From Flavobacteriales bacterium (GTDB lineage Bacteria; Bacteroidota; Bacteroidia; Flavobacteriales; Flavobacteriaceae), in contig JABMNH010000051.1 of the NCBI GenBank assembly GCA_013205245.1, positions 1 through 49,563 on the forward strand: DNA of 49,563 nucleotides, read 5' to 3'. How positions within the stretch are numbered: position 1 is the first letter of the stretch; each line of letters starts with the position of its first letter. Below are positions 41,741 through 49,563 of the stretch, piece after piece. A program made the position numbers and the translations under genes. The notes under the pieces were generated by a model. That model did not search any database, was not told the DNA's origin, and was given only the letters and a program-made list of their open reading frames with translations.

Positions 41741-43867
41741 TTAATAATACAAAGCCCTATTGTCTACAATTTCTGTTTCCTTTTCTAATGCGTTATACAT
41801 TTTAACACTAGATAGTTGCAATTTAGCAAAAATTTGTTTTCTAAAAGCATCATAATTTGATAACGCTGTTGCTGCATCTCTTTTAGTTATTTTAACAATA
41901 AACACACCTGTTTTATCTTTAACTCCTCTTAAAATATCGCCTTCTTTAGATGCATTAATAGCCCCTATAAGGCCTAAAGATCTACCTACAGAAGGTATTA
42001 AAGGACTGGCTAATGATACCGCCAATGAGCTTTTTACAGTTGTCTTGAATTTTTTAGCAACATCCGCTAAAGACATATCTCCCATTTCTTTTTTGATGTA
42101 ATCTGCTTTTTTTTGTTCTAATAAAATACGTCTTACTTTATTACGTGCCTGTGATACAGACATCAAACCTTTATCGTAACTTTTTGATAATTGAACAACT
42201 ACATAGCCATTGTCTGTATCAAAACGTTTTATACTATTTACTTTAGTATCGTTTTTAAAAGCCCAGTTAATAATTTGACGCTGATTTTTAAGACCCGAAA
42301 GCGTTTCGTTTAATACTTTTATACCTGTAGCTGGCATAACAACATATTTATTATCAATAGCTTGTGTTCTGAAATTTTTACCGCTAGATACATCAGATGT
42401 AAAAGTTTCGGCTTTTTCGAAAACGTCGTTTTCTGTATTTTCTGAAGCTTCTATTTTTCTTCCAAAAGTGACAGCTTTAACAGCTTTGCTAAAATTCTTT
42501 TGGCCATCAATTCTTACAATATGATAACCAAAACTAGATTTTATAATACCTGTCTCCCCTTTTTTATTTAGAAATACAAAATCTCTAAATTCTGGAACCA
42601 TTGAGGTATAAACAAACCAGTCTAATTCGCCGCCTTTTGCGCCGCTACCTTTATCAACTGATATTGTTTTAGCAACTTCGGCAAATTTTTTCTTATTGTT
42701 TTTAACCAGCTTGTACAAACTGTCAACCATTTTTTTGGCTTGGGCTTCGGTTTTTTGATCTGTTGAGCGCAGTGCTCCTTTAAAGGATATTAAAATATGA
42801 CTTGCTTTAACAGAATCTGGCATAGTCTTAAATTCTTTTATTTTTGTAAGTTTATAATAGTCCTTATCTTTATAAGGCCCAACCACATCACCTTCTTTAG
42901 CGTTAATAATATTGTCTGCTACATCATTAGGTAATTTATCTTTAGTTAAAAGGGCATCAGAATAAATTATATCAGAACTGTTTTCGTTAAAAAACAATTT
43001 ATCGTCGGTGGTGTTTTTAAATCCTAAAATCTTAACCGCAGATTTGGCAGCCGAACTGTATTCTTCTTTGTCATTAAGCAAGCTGGCTACTTCTGTTTTA
43101 ACAGCATCTTCATCTTCTTTGGTTGGCGTTATATCAAACTTTACATAAATTAAATCGCGTGAAGCTTCTACTTGAAAGTCTTTTTTACGATCGTTAACAT
43201 AAGCCATTATTTCGCTATCAGTAATTTTAAAAATGCTATCGGGAGCTGCTCTAAACGGTACATAAACAAACTCTATGTTAGATTTTGTAGTTTGATCGAC
43301 ATAATGATTTTTACCTTCGTTTAGGGTTGTGTTAATGCCATTTTTAATTAATCCCGTATAAATAGATTGCTCTAAATTACGTTTGATACTCTTTTCTGTT
43401 TCTAACCAACTTGCCCATTGGGTGTCATTAGGATTGGTTTGGGCATTTTCTTTAAGAGTAACTAAAAATTCTTTAAATTTTTCTTCGTCAAATAAACCAG
43501 CATCATTTTTAAAAAGCGGGCTGTTTTTTATATAGGGCATCTCTATTATATTACTCCATACATCTTCTTCTCCTACAACGATACCTGCATTGCTTAATTG
43601 TTTTTGATAAATTTTTTCTCTAACAATATTACCCCATACACTTTTTGCTGCCTGTATTTGAGAACTCTTGTTGTTGGTTCTTGTTTTATATAACTCAACT
43701 TCTTTTGAAAATTGTTCTCTTGATATAGGTTCTCCATCTATTTCGCCTACCAGATTATCTGATTTTTGATATTTAAATAAATCTCCTAAAACAAAGGCAA
43801 AGAGTGCCATTGCTATAACAATAATTAAAAAAATTGATCTTTCTCTAATTTTAGATAATACCGCCAT
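41741..43867 (-). CDS. ppiD: PpiD/SurA-like peptidyl-prolyl isomerase
   Basis: A 708-residue envelope chaperone. One N-terminal membrane helix (about 12-31) anchors it facing the periplasm. A SurA_N-type chaperone region (about 35-200) follows, then a parvulin domain (about 354-460) with A-S-H-I-L-I-S-F and G-G-E-L-D-W-F near its end, and a second degenerate parvulin-like region toward the C-terminus. It assists folding of exported proteins. It lies downstream of the CNNM/CBS protein gene across 89 bp. Confidence 0.88.
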   Translation of the reverse strand: MAVLSKIRERSIFLIIVIAMALFAFVLGDLFKYQKSDNLVGEIDGEPISREQFSKEVELYKTRTNNKSSQIQAAKSVWGNIVREKIYQKQLSNAGIVVGEEDVWSNIIEMPYIKNSPLFKNDAGLFDEEKFKEFLVTLKENAQTNPNDTQWASWLETEKSIKRNLEQSIYTGLIKNGINTTLNEGKNHYVDQTTKSNIEFVYVPFRAAPDSIFKITDSEIMAYVNDRKKDFQVEASRDLIYVKFDITPTKEDEDAVKTEVASLLNDKEEYSSAAKSAVKILGFKNTTDDKLFFNENSSDIIYSDALLTKDKLPNDVADNIINAKEGDVVGPYKDKDYYKLTKIKEFKTMPDSVKASHILISFKGALRSTDQKTEAQAKKMVDSLYKLVKNNKKKFAEVAKTISVDKGSGAKGGELDWFVYTSMVPEFRDFVFLNKKGETGIIKSSFGYHIVRIDGQKNFSKAVKAVTFGRKIEASENTENDVFEKAETFTSDVSSGKNFRTQAIDNKYVVMPATGIKVLNETLSGLKNQRQIINWAFKNDTKVNSIKRFDTDNGYVVVQLSKSYDKGLMSVSQARNKVRRILLEQKKADYIKKEMGDMSLADVAKKFKTTVKSSLAVSLASPLIPSVGRSLGLIGAINASKEGDILRGVKDKTGVFIVKITKRDAATALSNYDAFRKQIFAKLQLSSVKMYNALEKETEIVDNRALYY

Positions 43868-43956
43868 TTTTCTTGTCGTTTAAATTCAGTGTGCGAAAAT
43901 ACAACTTAGTATTTGATTTTAAAAGCGCAAAACAAGGAAATTACATCCTTATTTTA

Positions 43957-45222
43957 TTACTTTTCTTTAAATAGCACTTTTAGGTAGACTTTTTCTATTT
44001 TGGTGTGCGAAACTTTTAAAATGGTAAATTGATAAGTTCCTATTTCAATCACCTCATTTTGATGTGGAATGCTCTCTGTGTGATACACAATAAGTCCTCC
44101 TAAAGTTTCATAAGCTTCCTCTTCTGGGAGCTGTAAGTTATATGTTTCGTTAAGATAATCTACTTCTAAACGAGCCGAAAACTCAAACTCTCTGTCATTT
44201 ATTTTTTTTTCTACAAGTACATAAGAATCGTGTTCGTCTTCAATTTCTCCAAAAAGCTCTTCAACAATATCTTCTACGGTAATAATTCCAGATGTGCCTC
44301 CGTATTCGTCTAAAACCACAGCAATACTTTTCCTTTTTTTTATGAGGCTATTTAAGGCGTCATTAATCATCATGGTTTCTGGAATAAACGCAACTGGCAA
44401 CAATATGCTCCGCAACTTTGTTGGATTTTTAAATAGCTCAAATGAATGCACGTAGCCTATAATTTCATCTAAATTATTTTTGTAAACCAAAATTTTTGAA
44501 AGACCTGTCTTTATAAAAATATTTTTTAGATATTCTATGGTCTCAGAAACCTCAACAGCTACTATCTCTGTCCTGGGAATCATAGCTTCTCTAGCTCTGA
44601 CACTTTGAAATTCTAGAGCGTTTTGAAATATCTGAATTTCTGAATCTATTTCTTTAGCCTCATTAACCGATTCTAATTGTTCATTGATGAAATTTCCTAA
44701 TTCTACTCTGCTAAAAACAGATTGCACATCGTCTAATTTTGTTTTAAAAAACACTTTCAACAAAAAATTAGAAATAAGCATTATAAATTGAGATATTACA
44801 TAAAACAACACATAAAAAAGATAAGCTGGTAAGGCAAAGTATTTAAGTGTTTCATTGGCGTAAACCCTAAATATGGCTTTTGGCAAAAACTCTGCTGTTA
44901 TTAAAATAACGATTGTAGAGATAACCGTTTGCGTTAAAAACATAAAAAACTCACTGGCAATATATGGCGATAAAAAGTGCATTAAAAATTCGCCCATATA
45001 AAATCCAAAAACAACCAGAGAGATATTATTACCAACCAACATTGTGGTTATAAAACTTGACGGATTTTTAGTAAGTTCTTTTAGTAAAACACCTACAAAA
45101 CCATTGCCTTTTTTTTCTAACTCAATGTATAATTTGTTTGATGATATAAAAGCGATTTCCATGCCTGAGAAAAAGGCCGAAGCAACAATTGAAAGTAAAA
45201 TTACAATGACGTAGAAATTCAC
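43957..45222 (-). CDS. CNNM/CBS-pair protein with CorC_HlyC domain (hemolysin family)
   Basis: A 421-residue membrane protein: a CNNM transmembrane domain (about 1-185, F-F-S-G-M-E-I-A-F near the start and several later helices), a CBS pair (about 205-320, with M-I-P-R-T-E-I and V-V-L-D-E-Y-G-G) and a C-terminal CorC_HlyC FAD-like domain (about 335-421). Members act in magnesium or cobalt export. The flavobacterial gliding protein GldE has the same layout, but I cannot assign this copy to gliding. It starts 12 bp after the small membrane protein gene. Confidence 0.87.
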   Translation of the reverse strand: MNFYVIVILLSIVASAFFSGMEIAFISSNKLYIELEKKGNGFVGVLLKELTKNPSSFITTMLVGNNISLVVFGFYMGEFLMHFLSPYIASEFFMFLTQTVISTIVILITAEFLPKAIFRVYANETLKYFALPAYLFYVLFYVISQFIMLISNFLLKVFFKTKLDDVQSVFSRVELGNFINEQLESVNEAKEIDSEIQIFQNALEFQSVRAREAMIPRTEIVAVEVSETIEYLKNIFIKTGLSKILVYKNNLDEIIGYVHSFELFKNPTKLRSILLPVAFIPETMMINDALNSLIKKRKSIAVVLDEYGGTSGIITVEDIVEELFGEIEDEHDSYVLVEKKINDREFEFSARLEVDYLNETYNLQLPEEEAYETLGGLIVYHTESIPHQNEVIEIGTYQFTILKVSHTKIEKVYLKVLFKEK

Positions 45223-45234
45223 AAAATATGGGGA

Positions 45235-45435
45235 TTACTTAGAATCTTTATTATACGATTCTGATTTTTTCCTAAACCGTCTTCTAAAGAAGAACATAAA
45301 TAATGCTAAAACAGAAAATCCAACAAATAAATAAGCTTTGGTAGGCTCTGTATGCCAACGTAGATAAGCTTCAACAACAAATACGATGCTAAATACGAGA
45401 TAGGCTATTTCAAATATTTTTCTTGTAGTATTCAT
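45235..45435 (-). CDS. Small two-helix membrane protein
   Basis: A 66-residue protein with two hydrophobic segments (about 8-26 and 34-50), an arginine-rich stretch F-R-R-R-F-R-K-K right after the second, and a polar tail. It shows no family motif I can name. It sits between lptC (2 bp upstream) and the CNNM/CBS gene (12 bp downstream), in what looks like a tight operon, so it is likely a real gene with a role at the inner membrane. Function unknown. Confidence 0.7.
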   Translation of the reverse strand: MNTTRKIFEIAYLVFSIVFVVEAYLRWHTEPTKAYLFVGFSVLALFMFFFRRRFRKKSESYNKDSK

Positions 45436-45437
45436 AA

Positions 45438-46004
45438 TTATTTATTTTCGCTTACATATAAAGTGCCCGATGTATTCTTAATTGTAGCTTTAGATAAATC
45501 TTCATTAGCTTCAAATCCAATACCAAAGGTAGTATCTTTTTCGCTTATAATACGCACTTTTTTTTCGGTGAAAAAGTAGTGTAGATTCTGATCCCAGTAC
45601 AATTGTTCTGTGGTTAACCTTGTTTTTGATTCAAAATTTACAATTTCAACATGCCCTATTATTTCAGAAATATTGGTTTTAATATAAGATTTTCCATAAT
45701 CTGCCGAAATTAAAATGGAGTCTCCATTTTTTTGAAAAGACGTTAGTTCTAATCCCTTAGGAAATTCTTGATAGGGATGGTCGTTCCGGTTTGAATAATC
45801 GTTTAGTAAAGGCGCTCTAAGCTTGGTCTTTACTATTCCAGAATCGGTGTGAATTAGATTTATGTCTTTAGCAACGGCAATGGGTAAATTTTTATCGGCT
45901 AAAAAATCTCTAACTTCTTTAATATCATTTGTACAAGAAATAAAAAGCATTGTCAACAGAATATTGACAATGCTTTTTAATCTATATATTTTAAAACAGT
46001 TCAC
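45438..46004 (-). CDS. lptC: LPS export ABC transporter periplasmic protein LptC (lipoprotein)
   Basis: A 188-residue protein with a lipoprotein signal (M-L-F-I-S-C24) and an LptC/OstA-like beta-jellyroll in which repeats such as L-T-T-E-Q-L-Y-W-D and V-R-I-I-S-E-K-D are typical of Bacteroidota LptC. It passes LPS from LptB2FG to LptA. The start at 46004 is needed to give a full signal peptide. Codons 9-21, which encode the hydrophobic core, also form a perfect 15-bp hairpin that looks like a terminator for the upstream gene. Confidence 0.85.
   Translation of the reverse strand: MNCFKIYRLKSIVNILLTMLFISCTNDIKEVRDFLADKNLPIAVAKDINLIHTDSGIVKTKLRAPLLNDYSNRNDHPYQEFPKGLELTSFQKNGDSILISADYGKSYIKTNISEIIGHVEIVNFESKTRLTTEQLYWDQNLHYFFTEKKVRIISEKDTTFGIGFEANEDLSKATIKNTSGTLYVSENK
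45942..45978 (-). terminator. Terminator-like hairpin inside the 5' end of lptC
   Basis: Perfect 15-bp inverted repeat AAAAAGCATTGTCAA / TTGACAATGCTTTTT (45942-45956 with 45964-45978) with a 7-base loop. On the minus strand it is followed by TATTTC after a run of five T. It lies 39-75 bases after the stop of the TPR gene and within lptC codons 9-21. Confidence 0.75.
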
Positions 46005-46016
46005 ATTAAGTTACAA

Positions 46017-47399
46017 TTATTTTGTAGGTAATTTAACGGTTTCGTTTATCCAACACTTTACTTTAAAAGGAGAACCAAGAGGTAAATTTGCAACAAAAAC
46101 TGTTTTAGCACTAGGTGTACTAGGCTCATAACTTTTTATGTATTTATTAACCCTATTGGCCTTACTAGGATCAACTGCTTTTGCTTTATTAAGTTTATCA
46201 ATAGCAGCTAAAAAAACGGCTCTTTTAGATAATTCATCAGTACCACAATTTTCGGCACTACTGGCATATAAAGTAGCAATTAAGATATAGGCTTCACCCA
46301 TATTCGGTCTAAAACTTAAAGCTTTATAAGCATAAGTTCTGGCTTCTTGCTGTCTTCCTTTCTTTTGTAAAATTTGAGCAATGGTATATAAATGTCCTGC
46401 TTTTTTATAGCTATCAGTTTCTTGATCTACAGCTTCTTTAAAGAAGTGCATTGCTGTAGCCTCGTCTTTTTTCTTAAAAGCAACTCTGGCTGCTAATACA
46501 GCTGCTGCTGGAGATGGTTCTGCAGCATATAAAGCTTCAACTAAAATTGTAAACAAAGGGTCGTCTGTACATTCTTTAGCGTTCATTCTTGAAGCGGCAC
46601 GTCTTAACCATGTTGCATTGGTTTTATTTGCTTCAAAGTTTGATTTATATAAAGGAATTAATCTATCGCATGTAGCAACTTCGCCTAAAATATTATCTAA
46701 GCCACCTGTAACCGTTTCAAGTGCGCCCGAATTTACTTCGGCTGCATGCAAACTCCTTTTGTTTTTGGCTGAAAGTTCTTTTCCGCTAGATTGAATAGCA
46801 TATAAAGCCTCTTTTGTTTTGGTATATTTCGCTATTTTTTGTTCTATAGTTTCAACAACATCATCATAAGTATCAAAAATTAATTGCACATTTGAGTCTT
46901 TGTTTCTATTAGTGATTTCTTGAAAATATTGATAAATAGATTTTATACCCATCCCTGCGGGATCACTTTTATAAGCTTTATCCAATAAATTAAATACAAC
47001 ATCTTTAGAAGCGCCTGATTTAGCCATAAAATCGGAATATTCACTATATACTTTTCCTAAATTATCTGGATACTGTACAATACGCTGATCATAAACACGC
47101 TTAACAAGATCAAAAGCTTTTGCTTTATCAGCAGGTGTGGCTTTATCGTAAAGAGATTCAGCAATCTTTAAACCGTATTTATATATATTTTTACTCCCTT
47201 TAGGGCAATTATCCATACACCACATCCAAGGTTCGTAGGCCGCTTCATAATTATTAGCTTTGGCGTACTCGTAAAAAATAGACATATTGGTTGTGCATTT
47301 TTCTGGATTATCTCCTAAATTATTTTGCGCAACAACCGACTGTAAACCAGTAATTAAAACAAAACTCACAATTAAAATTTTTGTAAAATTTTTCATCAT
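46017..47399 (-). CDS. Secreted TPR-type protein of unknown function
   Basis: The frame is open from 47435, but the signal peptide begins M-M-K-N-F-T-K-I-L-I, so I start at 47399 (460 residues). The signal ends near S-V-V-A-Q-N. The rest is helical with tetratricopeptide-like repeats toward the C-terminus (A-x-x-F-K-x-A-V, then Y-A-Y-K-A-L-S-F-R-P-N-M-G-E-A-Y) and four cysteines in the N-terminal quarter. It is periplasmic or surface-exposed, probably a scaffold. It stands in the coaX-porin-TPR-lptC run. No enzymatic motif is visible. Confidence 0.78.
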   Translation of the reverse strand: MMKNFTKILIVSFVLITGLQSVVAQNNLGDNPEKCTTNMSIFYEYAKANNYEAAYEPWMWCMDNCPKGSKNIYKYGLKIAESLYDKATPADKAKAFDLVKRVYDQRIVQYPDNLGKVYSEYSDFMAKSGASKDVVFNLLDKAYKSDPAGMGIKSIYQYFQEITNRNKDSNVQLIFDTYDDVVETIEQKIAKYTKTKEALYAIQSSGKELSAKNKRSLHAAEVNSGALETVTGGLDNILGEVATCDRLIPLYKSNFEANKTNATWLRRAASRMNAKECTDDPLFTILVEALYAAEPSPAAAVLAARVAFKKKDEATAMHFFKEAVDQETDSYKKAGHLYTIAQILQKKGRQQEARTYAYKALSFRPNMGEAYILIATLYASSAENCGTDELSKRAVFLAAIDKLNKAKAVDPSKANRVNKYIKSYEPSTPSAKTVFVANLPLGSPFKVKCWINETVKLPTK

Positions 47400-47407
47400 T
47401 ATATTAT

Positions 47408-48685
47408 TTATTGAATTTTTCTTTGTTGAAACCATTTATCATTTAGTGTTAAACCTATTCTAAAATTGAAATAATTTTCTTTAACCAATCCGCTTGTCAC
47501 CGTCCCTCTTTTACCAATCTCAAAACCTAAATTAAAGGTAGAAAGCTCTTTGCTTACAGGTAACCCAACTCCAAAAGATATGCCAAACTCGTTTATATCA
47601 ATATTATTAACCACCAAACCAGATTGTTTATATTTTAAACCAGCTCTGTAAGTTACCTTATCCCAATAACTTGTAATAGAATTATATTTTGGCAAGTAAT
47701 ACCCCCCTAAAGAAATTCTATTGGCGCTTTTATAATTAACTATAGAATTACCATCTAGAGGGCCTCCATTAAAATCAAATGCACCTTGATAGGCATATTC
47801 TAAAGACATTTTCCAATTATATACTTTCCCTATTCCTATACCTACAGTCGATTTAAAAGGGTTTTTAATTTTGCCTTCAAAGCCTTGATTTAAAATTGTA
47901 TCTCTAGAAATAATAACGCCATTAGGGTTATTAATTAAAGAATAAAATAACTCATTGCCACGATTTTTTAAATTTGAACTAACGCCAATTGTAGCACCTA
48001 AATCTAATTCTAAATTCTTATATTTCTTAAGAGGCGCATGGTATTGAATACCTAATTTTAATTTAAATCCGCTTACATTAGAGTTGATTTCGCTTTGCGA
48101 AGCATATTGAACATCATCTCTTCTATTTAAAATATTATTACTGAGGCGTCCAAAAATAAAACTCCCTTCAGCACCTAAGGTAACAAATTTATGTATTTTT
48201 CTGCCATATCCCAAAAAAACACGATTTGTACCTCCTGTCCCATAAAATAAGTTGGCTTCTGTAACCACATCAGAGTCATCTTTAAATTCTTGAGAAAGTG
48301 AATAGCCAACATTTGAATTTGGTTGTAATCCAAAAACAATACCTGCATTATCGCCAATAGGCACAGCTAAAGCTAAATATGATAAGGCTGTAGCCGATGA
48401 ACGTGCAGAATTAATTCCATCTGTTACTTTTATAGTTCTGTTTGCAACACCTAAACCGTAGGTTGTATATCTTAAAAACGCTAAAGAAGCTGGATTAGAC
48501 ATAAATAATTGGTGGTTGCTATAACTGGCAACGCCCGTTTCGCCCATACTAATCTCTTCTACGGTTTTGGTAATATTTTCATCGCCAATACCAAAAAAAG
48601 AATAGGGTGAAGCGCTGCTCTTTTGTGCATTAATATTTACAATTGCCAATAGCATTAAAATTAACGGCAGTAATCGTTTCGTCAT
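47408..48685 (-). CDS. Outer-membrane beta-barrel protein
   Basis: A 425-residue protein with a signal peptide ending near N-I-N-A-Q (21). It then has S-P-Y-S-F-F-G-I-G-D and alternating hydrophobic strands through to the C-terminus, in the style of FadL/PorV-like barrels of Bacteroidota. The segment N-H-Q-L-F-M-S-N-P-A-S-L is also characteristic of these. A link to type IX secretion or fatty acid transport cannot be shown. Its start overlaps the end of coaX by 4 bp, so the two are translated together. Confidence 0.78.
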   Translation of the reverse strand: MTKRLLPLILMLLAIVNINAQKSSASPYSFFGIGDENITKTVEEISMGETGVASYSNHQLFMSNPASLAFLRYTTYGLGVANRTIKVTDGINSARSSATALSYLALAVPIGDNAGIVFGLQPNSNVGYSLSQEFKDDSDVVTEANLFYGTGGTNRVFLGYGRKIHKFVTLGAEGSFIFGRLSNNILNRRDDVQYASQSEINSNVSGFKLKLGIQYHAPLKKYKNLELDLGATIGVSSNLKNRGNELFYSLINNPNGVIISRDTILNQGFEGKIKNPFKSTVGIGIGKVYNWKMSLEYAYQGAFDFNGGPLDGNSIVNYKSANRISLGGYYLPKYNSITSYWDKVTYRAGLKYKQSGLVVNNIDINEFGISFGVGLPVSKELSTFNLGFEIGKRGTVTSGLVKENYFNFRIGLTLNDKWFQQRKIQ

Positions 48686-49410
48686 TCTTGCAAATTATAG
48701 TTCAAAATATGATTTAATCCTTCAAGTAAAAAATTAGGATTGGCAAATATGCTACTTTTTAACATTTCTGCCAAAAAATTTGTGTCTCCGCCTGTTAAAA
48801 CAACTGTTAAATTTGAATAATTGGACTTATATTGACTTATAACACCCTCTATTTCGTAAATAACGCCCATACAAATGCCGCTATGAATTGACTCGCTAGT
48901 TGAATTTCCGATAATATCTTTTGGATATTCTGGTTTTAGCAAAGGCAAATTAGCTGTTTGATTATGCAAAGCTTTATAGCGCATCAAAATACCTGGCGCT
49001 ATGGCGCCACCTAAATAAACTTCTTCTTTTGTATTAAAATCGTAGGTAATACAAGTGCCTGCATCAATTACAAGAACATTTTGTTTAGGATAATTTTTAA
49101 CGGCAGCTGCCACTAAAGCCAATCTATCTACACCTAAAGTTTCTTTTGTGGTGTATTTTATCTGAAAAGGGAATTTTAAATTGACGTTTAATACTATTAA
49201 AGGGAAAATAGTTTTAATCTCACTAAGAATATCAGTATTAATTCCAGCTACTGTAGATAAAATGGTGGCTTTTATAGTATATTTAAACTTTACTTCTAGT
49301 AATTTACTTAGCAATTCATCATTGGCAAAAGAAGATACTTCGCATATCTTATCTGCCTTAAAAACAGCAATCTTAACTTTTGAATTTCCTATGTCTATGC
49401 TTAAGTTCAT
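48682..49410 (-). CDS. coaX: Type III pantothenate kinase
   Basis: A 242-residue CoaX with the N-terminal phosphate loop D6-I-G-N-S-K, the G-x-D-R-L-A pantothenate region (L-G-V-D-R-L-A), V-I-D-A-G-T and G-G-x-I-x-P-G. It makes 4'-phosphopantothenate, the first step to coenzyme A, and needs a monovalent cation. It heads the minus-strand run that continues with the outer-membrane, TPR and LptC genes. Upstream is tRNA-Phe on the other strand. Confidence 0.94.
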   Translation of the reverse strand: MNLSIDIGNSKVKIAVFKADKICEVSSFANDELLSKLLEVKFKYTIKATILSTVAGINTDILSEIKTIFPLIVLNVNLKFPFQIKYTTKETLGVDRLALVAAAVKNYPKQNVLVIDAGTCITYDFNTKEEVYLGGAIAPGILMRYKALHNQTANLPLLKPEYPKDIIGNSTSESIHSGICMGVIYEIEGVISQYKSNYSNLTVVLTGGDTNFLAEMLKSSIFANPNFLLEGLNHILNYNLQE

Positions 49411-49460
49411 AACCTATTTAAGAGGCTTCAAAAATACAAATAGATTTTTTACTAAATAGT

Positions 49461-49492
49461 TTTGATTTGTTTTAAATTTAAATTTATATTTG
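49461..49492 (+). promoter_or_regulatory. Bacteroidota-type promoter for tRNA-Phe
   Basis: TTTG at 49461-49464, 20 bases, then TATATTTG at 49485-49492, 16 bases before the tRNA start. It agrees with the promoter at tRNA-Cys in spacing and motif. Confidence 0.7.
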
Positions 49493-49508
49493 CAACCCGA
49501 AATTCAAC

Positions 49509-49563
49509 GGTACCTTAGCTCAGTTGGTAGAGCAATGGACTGAAAATCCATGTGTCCCTGGTT
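49509..49563 (+). tRNA. tRNA-Phe (anticodon GAA), 5' part
   Basis: The first 55 bases of a tRNA: acceptor 5' strand GGTACCT, D arm TAGCTCAGTTGGTAGAGC, anticodon stem ATGGA / TCCAT with loop CTGAAAA, so the anticodon is GAA, then a T arm beginning CCTGGTT at the edge. The 3' end lies outside the window. Confidence 0.88.

Overview
The window is about 49.6 kb of AT-rich DNA from a member of the Bacteroidota, very probably the family Flavobacteriaceae. This rests on gene content (OlsF-type acyltransferase, bacterial GGGP synthase, TonB receptor under a TPP riboswitch, OmpA with thrombospondin type 3 repeats, the CoaX/LptC/CNNM/PpiD neighbourhood) and on promoter motifs of the form TTG-N19/20-TAnnTTTG in front of two tRNA genes. 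I see no rRNA, CRISPR array, insertion sequence or prophage, and no stretch above 300 bases lacks a gene. I could not fix the genus.

Layout. 1-5652: 5' end of gpsA, a TM2 protein, olsF, aspartate kinase, an acetyltransferase, fbp and folB. 5645-7267: a GT83-type membrane glycosyltransferase broken by one in-frame stop. 7312-7382: tRNA-Cys. 7483-11911: metallo-beta-lactamase-fold hydrolase, S8 lipoprotein protease and M1 peptidase. 12064-16753: cell-surface sugar genes (rfbB, galE, a DegT aminotransferase) and divergent waaA. 16759-28334: a sulfur and molybdenum-cofactor island with a Crp/Fnr regulator, a YeeE/YedE pair, moaA-moeA-moaC-mobA-moeB facing moaD-moaE, a SulP transporter, a CstB-like persulfide dioxygenase, a secreted rhodanese and a DUF2892 protein.

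28508-33849 (minus strand) reads sfp-type PPTase, GGGP synthase, PnuC-type transporter, NadR-like P-loop kinase, arfB, TPP riboswitch, TonB receptor. The riboswitch suggests that the receptor, and perhaps the transporter/kinase pair, serve thiamine salvage. 33907-37422: ahcY, a universal stress protein, a GIY-YIG gene inserted against tRNA-Ala, and an alpha/beta hydrolase. 37409-49410 (minus): coaX, an outer-membrane protein, a TPR protein, lptC, a small membrane protein, a CNNM/CBS protein, PpiD, OmpA and an AddB-like nuclease. The 3' end holds a truncated tRNA-Phe.

The most unusual structure is the 301-bp unit at 36176-36476: a damaged 5' copy of tRNA-Ala, split by a small palindrome, then a GIY-YIG nuclease gene whose stop codon is supplied by nucleotides 8-10 of the intact tRNA-Ala. 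Other points of note are dispersed palindromic repeats, one translated in frame inside moeB; a terminator-like hairpin inside the lptC signal-peptide codons; the CstB-like domain order; and conserved-looking cysteines in the Crp/Fnr regulator.
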